Counted from the first letter of the stretch, positions 32,754 through 45,534 are shown. The stretch is 64,000 bases of DNA from UBA6115 sp050953005 (GCA_050953005.1 JBMNLV010000006.1:62001-126000), one strand, 5' to 3'. Notes: a model not told the origin generated them from the sequence alone. Translations and numbers: made by a program.

Positions 32754-32794
32754 CCTTCCCGGGGCGCGCGTTCGCTACGGGAAGGATTTTTGTT
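32754..32794 (+). terminator. Terminator after thioredoxin-dockerin
   Basis: ccttcccg (32754-32761) pairs with cgggaagg (32778-32785) and is followed by atttttgttt. Confidence 0.8.
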
Positions 32795-32811
32795 TATTTC
32801 CGGGCGTGTCC

Positions 32812-32839
32812 TTCACAAAGGATCACGTGTGTGTATAAT
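32812..32839 (+). promoter_or_regulatory. Putative promoter of the MFS gene
   Basis: TTCACA (32812-32817) and TATAAT (32834-32839) with 16-bp spacing, about 45 nt before the MFS start codon. Confidence 0.5.
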
Positions 32840-32884
32840 GGTTGAAAGCAGCGTGTCTGCGCAAGACAAGGATGAGGTTGATTC

Positions 32885-34243
32885 ATGGCGTTCACCAGGC
32901 AATCCGGGCAGAAAGCTGTCCTGGCTCGTATGGGGAAATTCGTCGCTTCCGGCTGGTTCATCCAGGGGGATGAGGACTCCAATCAGTCGCGGCGCGCTTT
33001 AGTATATTACAACGTGTTGGCCAACGTTATAGCCAACCTGATCGGCGGCAACTTTTTTACCGGTCTGCTGATTGTGCTAGAGGCGGATGACGCCTTTGCG
33101 GGGCTGGTCACCATGCTCACCTTTGGTGCCAATCTCCTTCAGCTGCTTACGCCTGTGATTTTGGAACGTTTTACCCGCAGGAAACCCTTACTGATCATGA
33201 TGCGGGTAGTTATCCATCTGATCAGCATTGTGTTTATCGGCCTGATTCCCTTTTTGCCGGCGCAGGCAAACAGCCGCTTGATTCTGCTGGGTTTCTCCGT
33301 TTTTCTTGTCAATGCGCTCAGCGCCTTAAGCGGCCCGGGCTTCTCGGTTTGGCATATTGCCCACATTCCGCCCACTGTGCGGGTGCAATTCTTTTCTTTG
33401 GTTACCATGCTCAACGGTATCTTTGTCGCTGTGTTCAACCTGTTGGGATCCGGTGTGGTTGACTTGTTCAAGCGAAGCGGTCTGGAGCTGTGGGGCCTGA
33501 CCACCTTGCGTGTGTTGGCTCTGGTGCTGGCGGTTTTTGACATTTGGCAGCTGATTCGCATCAGGGAGCTGCCGGTGCAAAAACCGCTTCATAAACTACG
33601 GCTGAAGGCTTTGCTGACGCAGCCCTGGAAGCAACCGGCGTACTTGCGCAGCGTGCTGGTGGTAGTTCTGTGGAGCTTGGTGGTCAATATGCCGGGCAGC
33701 TTTTATACCCTGTATCTGCTGCGCGAGATTCAGGTAAGCTATTCCTATATCATGCTGATTTCATCTTTTAATGTTGTTGTGCTGACCTTGCTTACCTTTG
33801 TCTGGCGCAGGATCTTTTTAAAGCACAATTGGCTGCGTCCCCTGGCGCTGGCCATTTTGCTGCTGGCGCCGCATTATGCCCTGCTGGCCTTTGTTTCCGA
33901 AGGATTGATGATCCTGTATCCTGTCGCGGTAATCTGGAGTTTTGTGTGCACCTCAGGCATTAACCTGGCTTTTTCCAGCGTAGCTTTCATCAATATTCCC
34001 AAAGAGAACCAGACCCTTTATATCGGTTTTTATTCCACTGCCAATTTTCTGGCAGCGCTCAGCGCCGCTGCCTTGTCACGCTTTTTTGTCACGCGGATGA
34101 GCGGCCTGCGTTTTTTCATCATGGGCGTGCCCTTTGGTGAAAAACAGCTGCTTATGCTGATCGTGGGATTTTTAATGGTTGGCGTTGGCCTGGTTGTGTA
34201 CCGCGTTGCTATGCTCAACAGGAGCCAGGGCTTGGAACATTGA
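32885..34243 (+). CDS. MFS-type transporter
   Basis: A 452-residue integral membrane protein with about 12 hydrophobic segments and a central cytoplasmic loop (LPVQKPLHKLRLKALLTQPWKQP, near residue 230), the usual 6+6 major facilitator layout. Motif A-like RFTRRKPLL lies between the second and third segments. A short cytoplasmic N-terminus precedes the first one. Monocistronic, flanked by terminators. Substrate cannot be inferred. Several clostridial relatives are annotated only as MFS permeases. Confidence 0.82.
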   Translation: MAFTRQSGQKAVLARMGKFVASGWFIQGDEDSNQSRRALVYYNVLANVIANLIGGNFFTGLLIVLEADDAFAGLVTMLTFGANLLQLLTPVILERFTRRKPLLIMMRVVIHLISIVFIGLIPFLPAQANSRLILLGFSVFLVNALSALSGPGFSVWHIAHIPPTVRVQFFSLVTMLNGIFVAVFNLLGSGVVDLFKRSGLELWGLTTLRVLALVLAVFDIWQLIRIRELPVQKPLHKLRLKALLTQPWKQPAYLRSVLVVVLWSLVVNMPGSFYTLYLLREIQVSYSYIMLISSFNVVVLTLLTFVWRRIFLKHNWLRPLALAILLLAPHYALLAFVSEGLMILYPVAVIWSFVCTSGINLAFSSVAFINIPKENQTLYIGFYSTANFLAALSAAALSRFFVTRMSGLRFFIMGVPFGEKQLLMLIVGFLMVGVGLVVYRVAMLNRSQGLEH

Positions 34244-34350
34244 TACTGATGTAAAACTTTATTGCATCGTCGCGCCGAGCTTTTGACCGGCCTGCAGTGA
34301 CGGCCATGCGCCATGCTACTTCATCCAAAATTTATACCTTTATAAGCATA

Positions 34351-34382
34351 TAAAAGCCCGGGACACATCACAGTGTCCCGGG
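34351..34382 (-). terminator. rpoBC terminator
   Basis: A perfect 10-bp GC stem (34357-34366 with 34373-34382) with a 6-nt loop lies just beyond the rpoC stop. On the minus strand it is followed by cttttata. Confidence 0.85.
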
Positions 34383-34405
34383 GGGATATCCTCCTATAGG
34401 TCCAG

Positions 34406-38005
<3,600 letters not shown>

Positions 38006-38034
38006 TGATTATCTTCTCCTTGCCCCGGGGCAGG

Positions 38035-41000
38035 TCACTCAATATCGATGTCGTCATCAAAGTCCAGTTCAAGGTCGTCATCCAGGTCATCGTCCATGTC
38101 GTCGTCACTGTCCTCGTCATCCAGCAGCGCTTTGCGCGCGGGGGCTGCGGGCTTTTCTTCCCCATGAATCTCGTCAGCCAGGGACAGGTCGTCCAGGGAC
38201 AGGCTGAGGTTGTCAATTTCTATGTCATCCAGGTCGGCGGGCAGCTCACCCTGAATCACGTCCTTCAACTCGGGCACTTTGGGCATCTGCAGATCGTCGT
38301 CCTCAAACTCCTTGATGATGATTTGTTCCTTGTTGTCGCCCCAGACCTTGATATCCAGGCTGAGCGCCTGCAGCTCCTTGATCAGCACCTTAAAGCTTTC
38401 AGGTATGCCGGGCGTGGGGATGGAGTTGCCCTTGACGATGGATTCATAGGCTTTGACACGGCCAACCACATCGTCGGACTTTACCGTCAGGATCTCCTGC
38501 AGGGTGTTGGCGGCGCCATAGGCCTCCAGCGCCCAGACCTCCATCTCGCCAAAACGCTGCCCGCCAAACTGGGCCTTGCCGCCCAGGGGCTGCTGCGTGA
38601 CCAGGGAGTATGGGCCGGTTGAGCGGGCGTGCATCTTGTCATCCACCAGGTGATGCAGCTTCAGGTAGTACATGTAGCCGACGGTCACCTTGTTTTCAAA
38701 GGGTTCACCCGTGCGCCCGTCATACAGGATGGTCTTGCCGTCGCGGCTCAGGCCTGCCATTTCCAGCGTGTCCTCAATGTCCTTTTCATTGGCGCCATCA
38801 AACACGGGAGTGGCTACATGCCAGCCCAGCTTCTTTGCGGCCATGCCCAGGTGCACCTCCAGCACCTGGCCCAGATTCATGCGGGAGGGGACGCCCAGCG
38901 GGTTGAGCACGATATCCAGCGGCGTGCCGTCCGGCAGGAAGGGCATATCGGCTTCGGGCATGATGCGGGACACCACGCCTTTGTTTCCGTGGCGGCCGGC
39001 CATCTTGTCGCCGACAGAGATCTTGCGCTTTTGCGCGATGTAAACGCGCACCATCTGGTTGACGCCCGGGGTCAGCTCATCCTTGTTCTCACGGGTGAAC
39101 AGCTTGACGTCCACCACAATGCCGGACTCGCCGTGGGGCACCTTCAGGGAGGTGTCGCGCACCTCGCGCGCCTTCTCGCCGAAAATCGCGCGCAACAGGC
39201 GTTCCTCCGCTGTGAGCTCGGTCTCGCCCTTGGGGGTGACCTTGCCCACCAGGATATCACCCGAGCGTACCTCGGCGCCGATGCGGACGATGCCGAACTC
39301 GTCCAGATCCTTGAGGGCCTCCTCGCCGACATTGGGGATGTCACGGGTGATCTCTTCCGGCCCCAGCTTGGTCTCGCGGGCCTCGGACTCGTATTCCTCG
39401 ATGTGGATGGAGGTGTAGATATCATCCCGCACCAGCTTCTCGCTGATAAGGACGGCGTCCTCGTAGTTGTAGCCTTCCCAGGTCATGAAACCGATGAGTA
39501 CGTTGCGGCCCAGGGCGATCTCGCCCAGCTCGGTCGCCGGACCGTCAGCCAGCAGGTCGCCGGGCTCCACAATATCGCCCACATCCACGCGCGGTCGCTG
39601 GTTGATGCAGGTGGACTGGTTGGAGCGAGCGAACTTGGTCAGCTTGTAATCATGCTTTTCTCCCAGCTCATCGCGGATGACAATTTCATCAGCGCAGACG
39701 CTTTCCACGGTACCGGCGTGCTTGCTCAGAAGCACCACGCCCGAGTCATAGGCGGCTTTGTATTCCATGCCGGTGCCGATGATCGGCGCCTGGGGGATAA
39801 GCAGCGGGACAGCCTGCCGCTGCATGTTGGAACCCATCAGCGCGCGGTTGGCATCGTCATTCTCAAGAAAGGGAATCATGCTTGTGGCCACGGAGACCAA
39901 TTGCTTTGAGGACACGTCAATGTAATCCACGCGGTCCCTGGGCACCATCAGCACGTCCTCGCGCCAGCGCACCGTGACCAGGTCATTTTTGAAACTGCCG
40001 TCCTCGTTGAGCGGCTCCAACGCTTGGGCAACATAATACTTGTCTTCCTCATCAGCGGTCATAAAGACAATCTCATCGGTTACCCTGTGCGTTACCGGAT
40101 CCACCTTGCGGTAGGTGGCTTCAATAAAGCCATACTCGTTGATGCGCGCGTAGGTGGCCAGGGAGCCGATCAGACCGATGTTGGGGCCTTCAGGCGTCTC
40201 AATGGGGCAGATACGCGCATAATGGCTGTAGTGAACATCACGCACTTCCATCCCGGCGCGATCGCGGTTGAGTCCGCCAGGTCCCAGGGCCGACAGGCGG
40301 CGCTTGTGCGTCAATTCGGCCAGAGGGTTGGGCTGGTCCATGAACTGGGACAGCTGGGAGGAGCCAAAGAACTCTTTGATGGCTGCTGATACCGGGCGGA
40401 TGTTGATCAAATCGCCGGGTCTGACATCGTTGATGTCCTGAATGGCCATGCGCTCGCGCACCACGCGCTCCAGGCGCGACATGCCAATGCGCACCTGGTT
40501 TTGCAGCAGCTCTCCCACAGAGCGGAGCCGGCGGTTGCCCAGGTGGTCGATATCATCCACGGTGCCGATGCCATGGGGCAGCCCCAGCAGGTAACTGATG
40601 GAGGCCACGATATCATCAATGATGATGTGCTTGGGGACCAGGTTGTTTGCGTGCTCGGTCACCACGCGCTTCCAGTCTTCCTCAGGAACCTGGGACAAGT
40701 AGTACTTGAGGGTGGGGAGGTGCACCATTTCCAGGATGCCGCACTCCTTGGGGTCGAAGGGCAGGTGATAGCTCGCGTCGGCGAAGTTGTTGCCTACTAC
40801 CTTATGGACGCGGTCGCCCACCTTGACGTTGACAACGTTTACGCCTGCGTTCTGGACCGCCAGCGCCTGCTCTTCGGTGATGACAGCGTCTTTTTTTACG
40901 AGCACTTCGCCGGTTTCCGGGTCAGTGATGGTCTGGGCGGCGCGCAAGCCGTTAATGCGGTCGGCCACACCCAGTTTCTTGTTATATTTGTAGCGACCCA

Positions 41001-41814
41001 CACGCATCAGGTCATAGCGCTTCGGATCAAAAAACAGGTTGCGCAGCAGCACCCGCGCGCCTTCCTCAGTGGGCGGCTCACCGGGCTTCTGCCGGCGGTA
41101 GATCTCCAGCAGCGCGTCCGTTTCAGACTTGATGTTGGCATCGCCGTGGGCGATGGTGGCGGCCAGGCGCTCGTCATCGCCCAGCAGGTCAATCAGCTGC
41201 TGATCGGTGCCATAACCCAGGGCGCGCAGGATTACGGTCACAGGCAGCTTGCGCGCGCGGTCGATGCGCACCCATAGCCCGTCGTTGCTGTCGGTTTCAT
41301 ATTCAATCCAGGCGCCGCGGTTGGGGATGACCTGGCCGGAGAACAACTGCTTGCCGGCTTTGTCAATCTGCTTGGTGAAATAAACGCCGGGGGAACGCAC
41401 GAGCTGGCTGACAATTACGCGCTCCGCGCCATTGATGATAAAGGTGCCGTGCTCGGTCATCAGTGGAAAGTCTCCCATGAAGACTTCGCTTTCCTTGATT
41501 TCGCCGGTCTCCTTATTTTTGAGCCGGACAAAGACCTTCAGCGGCGCCGCATAGGTCAAATCGCGTTCCTTGCAGCGCTCCACGCTGTGTTTGGGGTTTT
41601 TATCCAAAACATAGTCTACAAACTCAAGCACCAGGTTCTCGCTGTAGTCTGTAATAGGGGAGACGTCATTGAGCACTTCCCGGAAATCTTCTTCCAGAAA
41701 ACGCCGGTAGGAATTCTTTTGAACTTCAATCAGGTTGGGCATGTCAAGTACTTCGTCGATGCGGGAGAAACTTATTCGTTTGCGCAGTTTTCCCATCTGG
41801 ACCTCATGAGCCAT
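38035..41814 (-). CDS. rpoB: RNA polymerase beta subunit with long acidic tail
   Basis: A 1259-residue beta subunit. The rifampicin-pocket segment reads SSQLSQFMDQPNPLAEL and HKRRLSALGPGG, retaining the Asp, His and Ser positions linked to rifampicin sensitivity. The C-terminal core ends near IKEFEDDDLQMPKVPE. Beyond it lies a tail of about 85 residues dominated by Asp/Glu (for example DDEDSDDDMDDDLDDDLEL). Firmicutes beta subunits often end in acidic residues, but this tail is long. The gene starts an rpoB-rpoC operon with its own promoter; rplJ and rplL are not upstream. Confidence 0.98.
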   Translation of the reverse strand: MAHEVQMGKLRKRISFSRIDEVLDMPNLIEVQKNSYRRFLEEDFREVLNDVSPITDYSENLVLEFVDYVLDKNPKHSVERCKERDLTYAAPLKVFVRLKNKETGEIKESEVFMGDFPLMTEHGTFIINGAERVIVSQLVRSPGVYFTKQIDKAGKQLFSGQVIPNRGAWIEYETDSNDGLWVRIDRARKLPVTVILRALGYGTDQQLIDLLGDDERLAATIAHGDANIKSETDALLEIYRRQKPGEPPTEEGARVLLRNLFFDPKRYDLMRVGRYKYNKKLGVADRINGLRAAQTITDPETGEVLVKKDAVITEEQALAVQNAGVNVVNVKVGDRVHKVVGNNFADASYHLPFDPKECGILEMVHLPTLKYYLSQVPEEDWKRVVTEHANNLVPKHIIIDDIVASISYLLGLPHGIGTVDDIDHLGNRRLRSVGELLQNQVRIGMSRLERVVRERMAIQDINDVRPGDLINIRPVSAAIKEFFGSSQLSQFMDQPNPLAELTHKRRLSALGPGGLNRDRAGMEVRDVHYSHYARICPIETPEGPNIGLIGSLATYARINEYGFIEATYRKVDPVTHRVTDEIVFMTADEEDKYYVAQALEPLNEDGSFKNDLVTVRWREDVLMVPRDRVDYIDVSSKQLVSVATSMIPFLENDDANRALMGSNMQRQAVPLLIPQAPIIGTGMEYKAAYDSGVVLLSKHAGTVESVCADEIVIRDELGEKHDYKLTKFARSNQSTCINQRPRVDVGDIVEPGDLLADGPATELGEIALGRNVLIGFMTWEGYNYEDAVLISEKLVRDDIYTSIHIEEYESEARETKLGPEEITRDIPNVGEEALKDLDEFGIVRIGAEVRSGDILVGKVTPKGETELTAEERLLRAIFGEKAREVRDTSLKVPHGESGIVVDVKLFTRENKDELTPGVNQMVRVYIAQKRKISVGDKMAGRHGNKGVVSRIMPEADMPFLPDGTPLDIVLNPLGVPSRMNLGQVLEVHLGMAAKKLGWHVATPVFDGANEKDIEDTLEMAGLSRDGKTILYDGRTGEPFENKVTVGYMYYLKLHHLVDDKMHARSTGPYSLVTQQPLGGKAQFGGQRFGEMEVWALEAYGAANTLQEILTVKSDDVVGRVKAYESIVKGNSIPTPGIPESFKVLIKELQALSLDIKVWGDNKEQIIIKEFEDDDLQMPKVPELKDVIQGELPADLDDIEIDNLSLSLDDLSLADEIHGEEKPAAPARKALLDDEDSDDDMDDDLDDDLELDFDDDIDIE

Positions 41815-41927
41815 ATTTCCTAATCACCCCTTCATTGCTGCCCAGCCGCCGTGCGCCTGACCGAAGAAACAATAATAAGGAAACAACTCCGGCTTGACGC
41901 ATCATGACGATACTGATGCAATCATAA

Positions 41928-41956
41928 ATAATACCATCCTTTTATGAGCCTGTCAA
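41928..41956 (-). promoter_or_regulatory. rpoBC promoter
   Basis: On the minus strand TTGACA (41956-41951) and TATTAT (41933-41928) with exactly 17 bp between them. The 5' UTR would be about 105 nt. Confidence 0.8.
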
Positions 41957-42007
41957 GCGTTATGTATTGCAAATCTCAAAGACGCGGAATCAAATGCTTG
42001 ACAGGCT
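41947..42007. repeat. 12-bp inverted repeat covering both divergent -35 boxes
   Basis: agcctgtcaagc (41947-41958) is the exact reverse complement of gcttgacaggct (41996-42007). The arms are 37 bp apart, and each contains a -35 TTGACA with the same flanking bases. Confidence 0.85.
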
Positions 42008-42026
42008 TCCGGGCTCATATTATAGT
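41998..42026 (+). promoter_or_regulatory. rpmH operon promoter
   Basis: TTGACA (41998-42003), 17-bp spacer, TATAGT (42021-42026). Transcription would start about 90 nt upstream of rpmH. Confidence 0.8.
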
Positions 42027-42122
42027 ATAAAGGCTAATGGTGTCATTCAGCGCTGTGGAAGCGCGTCTGATTCGCCAGGTGAGTTATGGATTGCCAGGTA
42101 AAGTTAAGGAGAGATTAAACCG

Positions 42123-42257
42123 ATGAAGCGTACCTACCAGCCCAAGAAACGCCAGCGCAACAAAGTGCATGGATTCCGTCAGCGCATGGCCACCAAGAAC
42201 GGCCGGCGTGTGCTTGCAGCCCGCAGGCGCAGGGGCCGCAAGGTCCTTTCTGCCTGA
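42123..42257 (+). CDS. rpmH: Ribosomal protein bL34
   Basis: A 44-residue highly basic protein, MKRTYQPKKRQRNKVHGF and so on to RRRRGRKVLSA, matching bL34 over its whole length. It sits in the large ribosomal subunit. AAGGAGAG upstream is the ribosome site. In most bacteria rpmH lies next to dnaA; here the divergent neighbour is rpoB. It is the first gene of rpmH-rnpA-yidD-yidC-jag. Confidence 0.97.
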   Translation: MKRTYQPKKRQRNKVHGFRQRMATKNGRRVLAARRRRGRKVLSA

Positions 42258-42353
42258 CGAAGCAGCCGTGACCGGGCTGCTGGGTTTCGACATCCGCCCC
42301 TTGCACGGGAACGCAGCATCATGGGCGGATTTTGTTTGCAGAGGGGACCGTCA

Positions 42354-42686
42354 ATGCAGCAGCGCTACAGAATTCGTACCAATGGCCACTTTCGCTATGT
42401 CTACCGAAAGGGAAAGCATGCCTCCGGCAAGCTGTTCCGGGTGCATTATGTAAAGGCCAGGAGATTGCAGGTGGGTTTTTCTGTCAGCCGCCAGGTAGGC
42501 AACGCGGTGACGCGCAACCTGGTCAAGCGCAGGCTTCGTGAAGCCTTCCGCTCACTGATACCGGTGCTGGCTAACGGCAGCTATGTGATTACCGCCAATC
42601 CTGCCGCAGCAATGGCAAGCTACACGGAGCTCTGCTCAAACATGGCGGCGCAGCTCACGCGTCTGGGTGTCCTGCGTGATATGTAG
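42354..42686 (+). CDS. rnpA: Ribonuclease P protein component
   Basis: 110 residues from ATG 42354 (GAGGGGA upstream); the frame is open to 42321, but family members begin near this methionine (MQQRYRIRTNGHFRYVYRKG). The RNR-type signature appears as GNAVTRNLVKRRLREAFR. The protein binds RNase P RNA and helps process tRNA 5' ends. The stop is immediately followed by the yidD ATG. Confidence 0.95.
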   Translation: MQQRYRIRTNGHFRYVYRKGKHASGKLFRVHYVKARRLQVGFSVSRQVGNAVTRNLVKRRLREAFRSLIPVLANGSYVITANPAAAMASYTELCSNMAAQLTRLGVLRDM

Positions 42687-42926
42687 ATGAAACATCTTTT
42701 GCTTTGGCTGATCCGTTTCTACCGCCGCGCGCTCAGCCCGCATCTGCCGGCTGCTTGCCGTTATCAGCCCACCTGCTCCCAGTATGCCCTCATTGCAATT
42801 GAGCGCTATGGCGCCTTGCGAGGCGGATGGATGGCCTTTGTGCGCATCCTGCGCTGCAATCCTTTCGCCAAAGGCGGCTATGACCCGGTACCTGAATCAC
42901 CCGACTCAGTCATAAGGAGGGATTAA
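42687..42926 (+). CDS. yidD: Membrane protein insertion efficiency factor
   Basis: A 79-residue protein with the YidD signature: amphipathic N-terminal helix, then YRRALSPHLP, CRYQPTCSQYALIAIERYG, GG and RILRCNPFAKGGYDPVP. YidD aids insertion of membrane proteins by YidC. The ATG abuts the rnpA stop, so the two are translationally coupled. Confidence 0.96.
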   Translation: MKHLLLWLIRFYRRALSPHLPAACRYQPTCSQYALIAIERYGALRGGWMAFVRILRCNPFAKGGYDPVPESPDSVIRRD

Positions 42927-42931
42927 CCTCA

Positions 42932-43969
42932 GTGTCATCTATCACCAATCTGTTCACTGGCGTCATCCAGTCGATTTACAACCTGATCAGCAATTATGGT
43001 TGGTCCATTATTGTCTTCACCCTGCTGGTGCGTGTTGTGCTGATGCCGCTGGACATCTCCAGCCGCAAGGGTATGCGCAAAATGTCCAAGATCCAGCCTC
43101 AGCTCAACGCGCTTCAAAAGAAGTATGCCAATGACAAGGTCAAGCTGCAGCAAAAGCAGTCCGAGCTCATGCGCAAGGAACGTTACAACCCCTTGTCAGG
43201 CTGCCTGCCACTGCTGATCCAGATGCCCATCCTGATTGCGATGTTCAATGCCATGCGTGCGATTGCCAATGAGCAGATCGTCCAAGATGTCTTCGCGTTC
43301 CTGGCCGGGGAGACGCCTGTTTATGAGGGATGGCTCTGGGTGAAGAATATCTGGTCTGCGGACTCCTTCTTTGCTTCCGTCGCACCCGATATTAATGCCA
43401 TCAAGGCCATTCCGCTGGATGTTTGGAAGGCGGCGTTTGAAACCCCCGACCTGGCCGCGTACGTTGAAAGGATTCAATCGGTCATTCCCGGTTTCGGTTT
43501 TGAGATGTTTCAGGCCGGTTCGTCGAATCTGCCTGCTTTTGTAGAGAGCACGATCAAACCGGCGCTTCTTGGCATGCAGGTTTATGCCGAGCAAATTCAA
43601 AGCCTGCCTGGGATGGAGCAAGGCATCAACCTGATGATTACGACCCTGCACGTTTTCAAACAGTACAACGGTTATTTGGTTTTGCCGGTGCTGGCAGGCG
43701 TTTCCCAGCTGCTGATGACCAAGATCAATCCCCAGGCCACAGGACAGCAGCCCGCGGCGCAAGGACAGCCGAACATGGGCAACTTTATGAAATACTTTTT
43801 CCCGATTTTTTCGGTTTGGATTACCCTGACCAGCAACGCCGGTTTTGCCTTGTACTGGGTAACTAGCAACCTGATTGCCACCGCGATGAGTTACTTTATC
43901 AACCTGTATTTTGACCGGAAGGACAAACTTGCTGCGGGGCAAGAACTCCAGGAAGGAACAATTAAATGA
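42932..43969 (+). CDS. yidC: YidC/Oxa1-type membrane insertase
   Basis: 345 residues from GTG 42932 with AAGGAGG at 42914-42920. The short Gram-positive form has no large periplasmic domain, and no lipobox is visible at the N-terminus. The first membrane segment (SIIVFTLLVRVVLMP) is followed by a positively charged hairpin (SRKGMRKMSKIQPQLNALQKKY). Later segments include GCLPLLIQMPILIAMFNAM and the C-terminal group NFMKYFFPIFSVWITL. A ~100-residue extracytoplasmic insertion separates them. It overlaps jag by 4 nt. Confidence 0.96.
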   Translation: MSSITNLFTGVIQSIYNLISNYGWSIIVFTLLVRVVLMPLDISSRKGMRKMSKIQPQLNALQKKYANDKVKLQQKQSELMRKERYNPLSGCLPLLIQMPILIAMFNAMRAIANEQIVQDVFAFLAGETPVYEGWLWVKNIWSADSFFASVAPDINAIKAIPLDVWKAAFETPDLAAYVERIQSVIPGFGFEMFQAGSSNLPAFVESTIKPALLGMQVYAEQIQSLPGMEQGINLMITTLHVFKQYNGYLVLPVLAGVSQLLMTKINPQATGQQPAAQGQPNMGNFMKYFFPIFSVWITLTSNAGFALYWVTSNLIATAMSYFINLYFDRKDKLAAGQELQEGTIK

Positions 43970-44931
43970 AATCATTCGAAGCCAGCGGCCGAACGGTTGA
44001 AGAAGCCATTTCAGCTGGTCTACAGGAAAACGGTCTATCCATTGGCGATGTCAATGTCGAAATTCTCGAGGAAGGCTCCAAGGGGCTGTTTGGCTTGTTT
44101 GGCAGCCGGAACGCCAGGGTGCGCCTGACTTTGATCGATGATGAAAGTCACGCTGACGCCATGGATGTCTTCAAGGATTCCTTGGCCAATGTCAAAACCC
44201 AACACCAGCCGGAAAAGACAGCCCGCCCGGTCCGGGAGGAGCGCAAACCCAAGTCTCCGAAGCCGGCAGCCGAGCGGACAGAAAAACCCGCGCCCCCGAC
44301 GAAGGAAGATAAGAAGCCTGCTCCGGAAAAGCAGCAGAAGTCCCGTGCGCGCAAACAGCGGGAACGCAAGCAGCCTCCCCGAGAGGAACAGGCAGCGCCG
44401 CCCGCGCCCAATGTTGCCCGTGAGACACGCGAGCTTACCGTGATTGAGCAGCCCGAGCCTGACAGCCCTGCAGGCATCGCGCAGCAGTTCCTGCTTGAGC
44501 TGACCGCTCTGATGGGGCTTGAGATCGGGGTGTCCATGGCGCTGGACGCTGACGGCCATGTATTTGCCACGCTGGACGGCGATCCCCAGGGCATTCTGAT
44601 CGGCCGCCGCGGGGAGACGCTGGATGCGCTGCAATACCTGACCAGCCTGAAAATCAACAAGGGCCGTGAAAACTATGTGCGTGTCACGATCGATTCTGAG
44701 GGCTATCGCCAAAAACGCGAGGAGGTCCTGATTCGCCTGGCCAATCGGATGGCCAACCGGGCCCGCAAGACCGGACGCCGTGTCAGCATGGATCCCATGA
44801 ACCCCTATGAGCGCCGGATTTTCCACAGCGCGTTACAGTCCACACCGGGCATTGCAACGCATTCCGAGGGTGAGGAGCCCAACCGGCATATCGTGATCAC
44901 GCCGGTTAAGGACAACAGCGCGCCTCAGTGA
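43966..44931 (+). CDS. jag: RNA-binding protein Jag/KhpB
   Basis: A 321-residue protein with a Jag_N domain (residues 1-55; ASGRTVEEAISAGL … GLFGLFGSRNARV), a long Lys/Pro/Glu-rich linker (~60-165), a KH domain with GDPQGILIGRRGETLDALQ, and a C-terminal R3H domain ending MNPYERRIFHSAL. KhpB binds RNA and affects cell elongation and division in Gram-positive bacteria. It overlaps yidC (ATGA). The usual next gene, mnmE, is absent. Confidence 0.95.
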   Translation: MKSFEASGRTVEEAISAGLQENGLSIGDVNVEILEEGSKGLFGLFGSRNARVRLTLIDDESHADAMDVFKDSLANVKTQHQPEKTARPVREERKPKSPKPAAERTEKPAPPTKEDKKPAPEKQQKSRARKQRERKQPPREEQAAPPAPNVARETRELTVIEQPEPDSPAGIAQQFLLELTALMGLEIGVSMALDADGHVFATLDGDPQGILIGRRGETLDALQYLTSLKINKGRENYVRVTIDSEGYRQKREEVLIRLANRMANRARKTGRRVSMDPMNPYERRIFHSALQSTPGIATHSEGEEPNRHIVITPVKDNSAPQ

Positions 44932-44960
44932 GCGGACTGAGCGGACTGTGAAATTATTGT

Positions 44961-44989
44961 TTGACAAAATCTTGGATGGCCGATATAAT
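44961..44989 (+). promoter_or_regulatory. yceD-rpmF promoter
   Basis: Consensus TTGACA (44961-44966), 17-bp spacer and TATAAT (44984-44989), about 33 nt upstream of the yceD start codon. Confidence 0.85.
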
Positions 44990-45021
44990 ATCGTCTGTTC
45001 ACCACGAGGGAAGACTTGGCC

Positions 45022-45534
45022 ATGATGCTGGACATTTCTGAGGCGATGCGCGCCCCCGGAGCGGCGATCCCCTTCAGGCACCTGGAGCCGCTGGAATCCA
45101 TGGATGTGCTGGGGCAGACAGTCACCTACCCGGAACCCGCCGTGGTTGAAGGTTTTTTCACCTTGCAGGATGAGGCGCTGGTTATCACCGCGCGGTTACG
45201 TGTCACAGCGCTGGCAGACTGTGCCCGCTGTCTGGACAGCGTTTACTACCGCGTGGATGTCCCGGTGCATGAGAGTTTCCTGCGGGTGGATCCCCGTGAT
45301 GAGGCGGGGGAGGACCCTTGGGAAGAGCGTTTAGTGTTCAGCGGGCACCACGTAGATTTGTCCCATTTGGTCTTGTCGCTGGCGGTGCTGGATTTGCCCA
45401 TTCGTTTTCTGTGTAAAGGCGAGTGCAAAGGTCCGGCGCTCAATATCCCGCAAGAACACAACAAAGAAGAGACACTGGATGAGCATCCGTTTAGCGTGCT
45501 CAGGCAGTTGTTCACCAAGAACCAGGAGGAATAA
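45022..45534 (+). CDS. yceD: YceD/DUF177 family protein
   Basis: A 170-residue cytoplasmic protein. ATG 45022 is 10 nt after GAGGGA; a TTG at 45016 is too close. It has the DUF177 pattern: an N-terminal beta region, then LADCARCLDSVYYRVDVPVHESF, and near the end LPIRFLCKGECKGPAL with paired cysteines. The family is almost always encoded before rpmF and has been linked to 23S rRNA accumulation and ribosome assembly. The gene lies 2 nt from rpmF. Confidence 0.9.
   Translation: MMLDISEAMRAPGAAIPFRHLEPLESMDVLGQTVTYPEPAVVEGFFTLQDEALVITARLRVTALADCARCLDSVYYRVDVPVHESFLRVDPRDEAGEDPWEERLVFSGHHVDLSHLVLSLAVLDLPIRFLCKGECKGPALNIPQEHNKEETLDEHPFSVLRQLFTKNQEE

Noticed and set aside
41815..42122. Chromosomal origin next to rpmH.
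   Set aside because: No TTATCCACA-type boxes and no dnaA gene; the region is fully explained by two promoters and leaders.
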